DNA of 64,000 nucleotides from Gynuella sp050296195. Its GTDB lineage: Bacteria; Pseudomonadota; Gammaproteobacteria; Pseudomonadales; Natronospirillaceae. The translations under genes were made by a program, and so were the position numbers. The stretch lies in the NCBI RefSeq assembly GCF_050296195.1, contig NZ_JBNKRB010000036.1; one strand, 5' to 3'. The notes below the pieces were generated by a model. It worked only from the letters and a program-made list of their open reading frames with translations, searched no databases and was not told the DNA's origin. This document shows positions 61,313 to 64,000 of the stretch, one piece after another; the first letter of the stretch is position 1; the number at the start of each line of letters is the position of its first letter.

Positions 61313-61963
61313 ATGAGTAAAGAACTGACAGAAATGCAGATACGGATATTGGGATGCCTGATCGAAAAAGAAATTACCACCCCAGAACAATATCCACTTT
61401 CCCTGAACGGCCTGACTGCTGCATGCAACCAGAAAAGCAATCGTGAACCGGTTTTAAATCTCTCTGAGCAGGAAGTTCAGACAACCCTTGATGAACTGAT
61501 CCAGCTGCATCACGTGGTCGAAGACAACGGTGCCAGAGTGGTGAAATACAAGCACCGCTTCTGCAATACCGAATACGGCAAACTCAAATTATCTGACCAG
61601 GAACTGGGTATCCTGTGCGTGATGTTTGTGCGTGGAGCACAAACGCCTGGAGAGCTGCGGACCCGAACCCAACGGCTCTGCCGCTTCAACGATGTCAATG
61701 ACGTTGAAAAAGTATTACAGAACATGGCTGCCCGGGACGAAGGTGCGCTAGTCAGACAACTTCCAAGAGAACCGGGAAAACGGGAAAACCGTTGGATGCA
61801 TCTGTTTTCGGGCGATGACATACCTGCCGCGATTACTGCAAACACGACCGCACCATCCTCTCCTTCAGAAGATCTTGGTGCAGAGGTGGCACGTTTGCGT
61901 GAAGAGGTTCAGGAGCTTCGGGAGCTGGTTGAAATGATGATGGAAGAGAAGGGCCAGGGTTAG
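61313..61963 (+). CDS. yceH: DUF480 family protein YceH
   Basis: A 216-residue protein with two winged-helix domains. The opening MQIRILGCLIEKEITTPEQY and SLNGLTAACNQKSNREPVL is the YceH/DUF480 signature. A C-terminal coiled coil (EVARLREEVQELRELVEMMM) follows residue 185. Function is unknown, though the winged helices suggest nucleic-acid binding. The hairpin terminator shared with the convergent ycdX-like gene lies about 125 bases downstream. Confidence 0.93.
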   Translation: MSKELTEMQIRILGCLIEKEITTPEQYPLSLNGLTAACNQKSNREPVLNLSEQEVQTTLDELIQLHHVVEDNGARVVKYKHRFCNTEYGKLKLSDQELGILCVMFVRGAQTPGELRTRTQRLCRFNDVNDVEKVLQNMAARDEGALVRQLPREPGKRENRWMHLFSGDDIPAAITANTTAPSSPSEDLGAEVARLREEVQELRELVEMMMEEKGQG

Positions 61964-62088
61964 TCCAAAACAAGTTGCCCAATGCGATAACCTTATCATT
62001 AATCAGCCTGTATCCCACACAGACAAAAACCGTGTTGTGGGTATTTTCAACGGTAGACCGACAGATATTTCTGATTACCTCGAAACAT

Positions 62089-62117
62089 AAAAAACCGGGC
62101 ATCCAGCCCGGTTTTTT
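62089..62117. terminator. Bidirectional rho-independent terminator
   Basis: Perfect 12-bp stem AAAAAACCGGGC (62089-62100) and GCCCGGTTTTTT (62106-62117) with loop ATCCA. T runs form on both strands, so it serves both yceH and the convergent PHP gene. Confidence 0.9.
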
Positions 62118-62135
62118 ATGTTGCATATTCGCTGT

Positions 62136-62888
62136 TCAAAGTCCGCTCAACCAATCCTTAAATTCCACTTTTAAGGATTTACCGTGTTGCTCCAGAAAAT
62201 CCAGAAAACGTTCAGGGCGGGCTGTCACGACGGCATCTTCTGACAATCCGGCTTTGCGGGCATATTCAATACACTGCGCAAAATTCCCCACGTCATAAGA
62301 AACATGCGCATCACTGCCAAAGCTGACTTTCCAGTCATATTTGACCACCGTCTCCAGAATTTTCAGACAGTACGGTCCGCTGCCCACACGGGACTGATTG
62401 AAAGAGCTGTTATTGATTTCCAACAGCACATTGTGATCTCTGGCAGCCTTGACCACGTCGTCATAAATAATCGGATAATTAGGGTTACCGGGATGACCAA
62501 TAATCTGACACTTGCCGGAACTGATTGCCCCGATCATGGCACGGGTATTCTGTTTGGCGCTACCAGGCGTAAATACCGGCTCATGGAAACTGGCAATGGC
62601 AAAATCCAGATAAGCATCCATACGATCAGCAATATCCAGCTGACCATCTTCATCGTAGATATTCGCTTCGATTCCACGCAGCATGGCAACATTGTTCATA
62701 ACTCTGGGAATAACTTTCATATTACCAAAATGCCATGGATGCGGTGCATCCGGCATTTTCGGACCATGATCTGTAATGCTGATCAGTTGTAAACCCTTTT
62801 CAGGTGCAATATTGAAATAGTCATTCACAGTACTATATGCATGCGTACTGGCTACGGTGTGGGAATGTGTATCGCAAAGAATTTTCAT
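62136..62888 (-). CDS. ycdX: PHP-domain phosphatase, YcdX-like
   Basis: A 250-residue metal-dependent hydrolase of the PHP superfamily. The metal-ligand segments are CDTHSHTVASTHAYSTVNDY near the start, ISITDHGPKMPDAPHPWHF and IIGHPGNPNYPI, and the end FGSDAHVSYDVGNF. These match E. coli YcdX, a trinuclear-zinc phosphatase linked to swarming, in length and sequence. It is probably transcribed alone. The natural substrate is unknown. Confidence 0.93.
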   Translation of the reverse strand: MKILCDTHSHTVASTHAYSTVNDYFNIAPEKGLQLISITDHGPKMPDAPHPWHFGNMKVIPRVMNNVAMLRGIEANIYDEDGQLDIADRMDAYLDFAIASFHEPVFTPGSAKQNTRAMIGAISSGKCQIIGHPGNPNYPIIYDDVVKAARDHNVLLEINNSSFNQSRVGSGPYCLKILETVVKYDWKVSFGSDAHVSYDVGNFAQCIEYARKAGLSEDAVVTARPERFLDFLEQHGKSLKVEFKDWLSGL

Positions 62889-63035
62889 GAGTACCTACAG
62901 CTTGTTTGAACAGCCGGCAAACACTAAAACCGGCAAAAAATGGCATATGTATTCTACCTGACCTCCAAAGCCTGCAGCTCTGTGACAGAATCAATAGATA
63001 CTAAACGATCCCATCTGATCATTACGTTAATCAGA

Positions 63036-63869
63036 TCAATTAGTCAGGCGGATACAATCTTTTTCAATGTGAATAAGGCGTCTTTTATACAGCCCACCTA
63101 TGGCTTTCTTGTAATTTCCCTTACTGACCTGATACTGACTATAGATGTCTTCCGGGGTACTTTTATCCGTCAAATCCGAGACACCACCATGAGTCCGCAG
63201 ATGTTCGAGAATCAGGTCGGACAGTTGATCTCTCACCTCCTGCCCCTGTAACTGCAGCGACAGATCAATTTTTCCATCGGGACGAATCTGTTTGATATAT
63301 CCTTTCAGTTTTTCGCCGATTTTCAGTGGCTGCAGCAGATCTGCAGTAAAGATGACCCCTAAATGGGTTTGATTGATCACAGCCTTGTAACCAATATCGG
63401 TACGCTGACAAATCAGCAGATCGACTTCCTGATTGGCTTGAAACTGATCGGCTGTTTCGCTTAAAAAGTGATTAAGCTTGCTCGAAGCCACTACCCGTTC
63501 GGTGTATTCATCGATATATAAATGAACGACATAGGAATACCCGACTTCCATCGGCCGACGCTGCTGCCCAAATGGAACCAGCAAATCTTTATCCAGGCCC
63601 CAATCCAAAAAGGCGCCAAAGGGCCCGGTATCCTTCACCTTTAACAACCGGGTATCACCAACCATCGCCAGGGGCCTGCGGGTCGTGGCAATGAGCCGGT
63701 CTTCAGAATCATGATAAATAAATACATGCAGCTTATCGCCGACTTTGCAGTCCGGCGGCACATCCCGTCGTGGAAGCAGGATATTGTCATGCTCTCCGGC
63801 CTCCAGATAGACGCCGAAATTAACAAGTTTGGTGACCGTAAGACGATTAAATTGACCGATATTGACCAT
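63036..63869 (-). CDS. S1 RNA-binding protein, CvfB/YitL family
   Basis: A 277-residue protein made of repeated S1-like OB folds: residues about 1-60 (LVNFGVYLEAG with NILLPRRDVP), 65-130 (VKDTGPFGAFLDWGLDKDLL, VPFGQQRRPMEVG) and 150-215 (ERVVASSKL and VIFTADLLQPLKIGEKLKGY, IKQIRPDGKIDLSL), ending in a winged-helix-like domain (TPEDIYSQYQVSKGNYKKAI). CvfB of Staphylococcus binds RNA and affects virulence gene expression; the role in gammaproteobacteria is unknown. The upstream region at 63870-64000 holds only its promoter area. Confidence 0.9.
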   Translation of the reverse strand: MVNIGQFNRLTVTKLVNFGVYLEAGEHDNILLPRRDVPPDCKVGDKLHVFIYHDSEDRLIATTRRPLAMVGDTRLLKVKDTGPFGAFLDWGLDKDLLVPFGQQRRPMEVGYSYVVHLYIDEYTERVVASSKLNHFLSETADQFQANQEVDLLICQRTDIGYKAVINQTHLGVIFTADLLQPLKIGEKLKGYIKQIRPDGKIDLSLQLQGQEVRDQLSDLILEHLRTHGGVSDLTDKSTPEDIYSQYQVSKGNYKKAIGGLYKRRLIHIEKDCIRLTN

Positions 63870-64000
63870 GAGAACAGACTGGGATATGAAGTGGACACCT
63901 ATTCTACATTTTGTGTTATGAATTTTCGATGTTTGTGCCAGGATGGTTGTCTGGAGACTGACATGTGTAGACCTGCAAAATATCCTGTCATCCCCCTAAA

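Noticed and set aside
1..64000. tRNA or rRNA genes, attachment sites and replication origin
   Set aside because: None of the characteristic sequences were seen by eye; a covariance search was not possible.

Overview
The window is chromosomal DNA of a gammaproteobacterium, probably a marine or saline Oceanospirillales-type organism. This is an inference from the families present: TRAP transporters, a type I-F CRISPR system, a Vibrio-like chemotaxis cluster, YceH, YcdX, TrhO and PreTA. Genes are closely packed on both strands. No tRNA or rRNA gene was seen.

Layout. Positions 1-5500 hold a partial glutathione S-transferase, a small two-repeat protein, a secreted GH18 protein, and a hairpin-rich stretch that resembles phage C4 antisense RNA just before a small unknown gene. 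Positions 5596-15420 are a complete type I-F CRISPR-Cas locus on the minus strand: cas1, cas2-3, csy1, csy2, csy3, cas6f, a terminator, a leader with an IHF-like site, and an array of 19 clear repeats plus one decayed repeat. After an AT-rich gap and an alpha/beta hydrolase, 18090-26016 is a hexuronate catabolic unit: GntR regulator, TRAP transporter dctPQM, mannonate dehydratase ManD, fructuronate reductase UxuB and uronate isomerase UxaC. Together these would import glucuronate and convert it to 2-keto-3-deoxygluconate. Positions 26049-29665 hold a TetR/RutR-like regulator divergent from preT-preA (reductive pyrimidine degradation), with a RutR-like palindrome and a sigma-54-like promoter between them.

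Positions 29700-32000 are accessory DNA: a REP-associated (RAYT/Y1) transposase flanked by oppositely oriented clusters of a GGACACCCA-type motif, one cluster lying in a 159/160-bp tandem duplication and the other abutting a broken IS5-like transposase. Then come a DUF5519 protein, a Cache-type chemoreceptor, an astacin-like lipoprotein, a FIST-like unknown and an Old Yellow Enzyme.

Positions 39524-46275 form one translationally coupled operon (RDD, SpoIIM-like, DUF4129, DUF4350, MoxR ATPase, DUF58). Small membrane proteins, a zinc-ribbon/rhomboid fusion and TrhO follow. Positions 52165-61167 are a full chemotaxis cluster (sensorless MCP, CheY, STAS, CheA, MCP, CheW, CheR, CheD, CheB). The window ends with YceH, YcdX and a CvfB-like S1 protein.

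No wholly new system could be proven. The most interesting signals are the C4-like RNA beside the CRISPR trailer, the mutated leader-proximal CRISPR repeat, inverted repeats upstream of cas1, the RAYT/REP cassette with related motif copies inside preT, and the RutR/sigma-54 arrangement before preTA.
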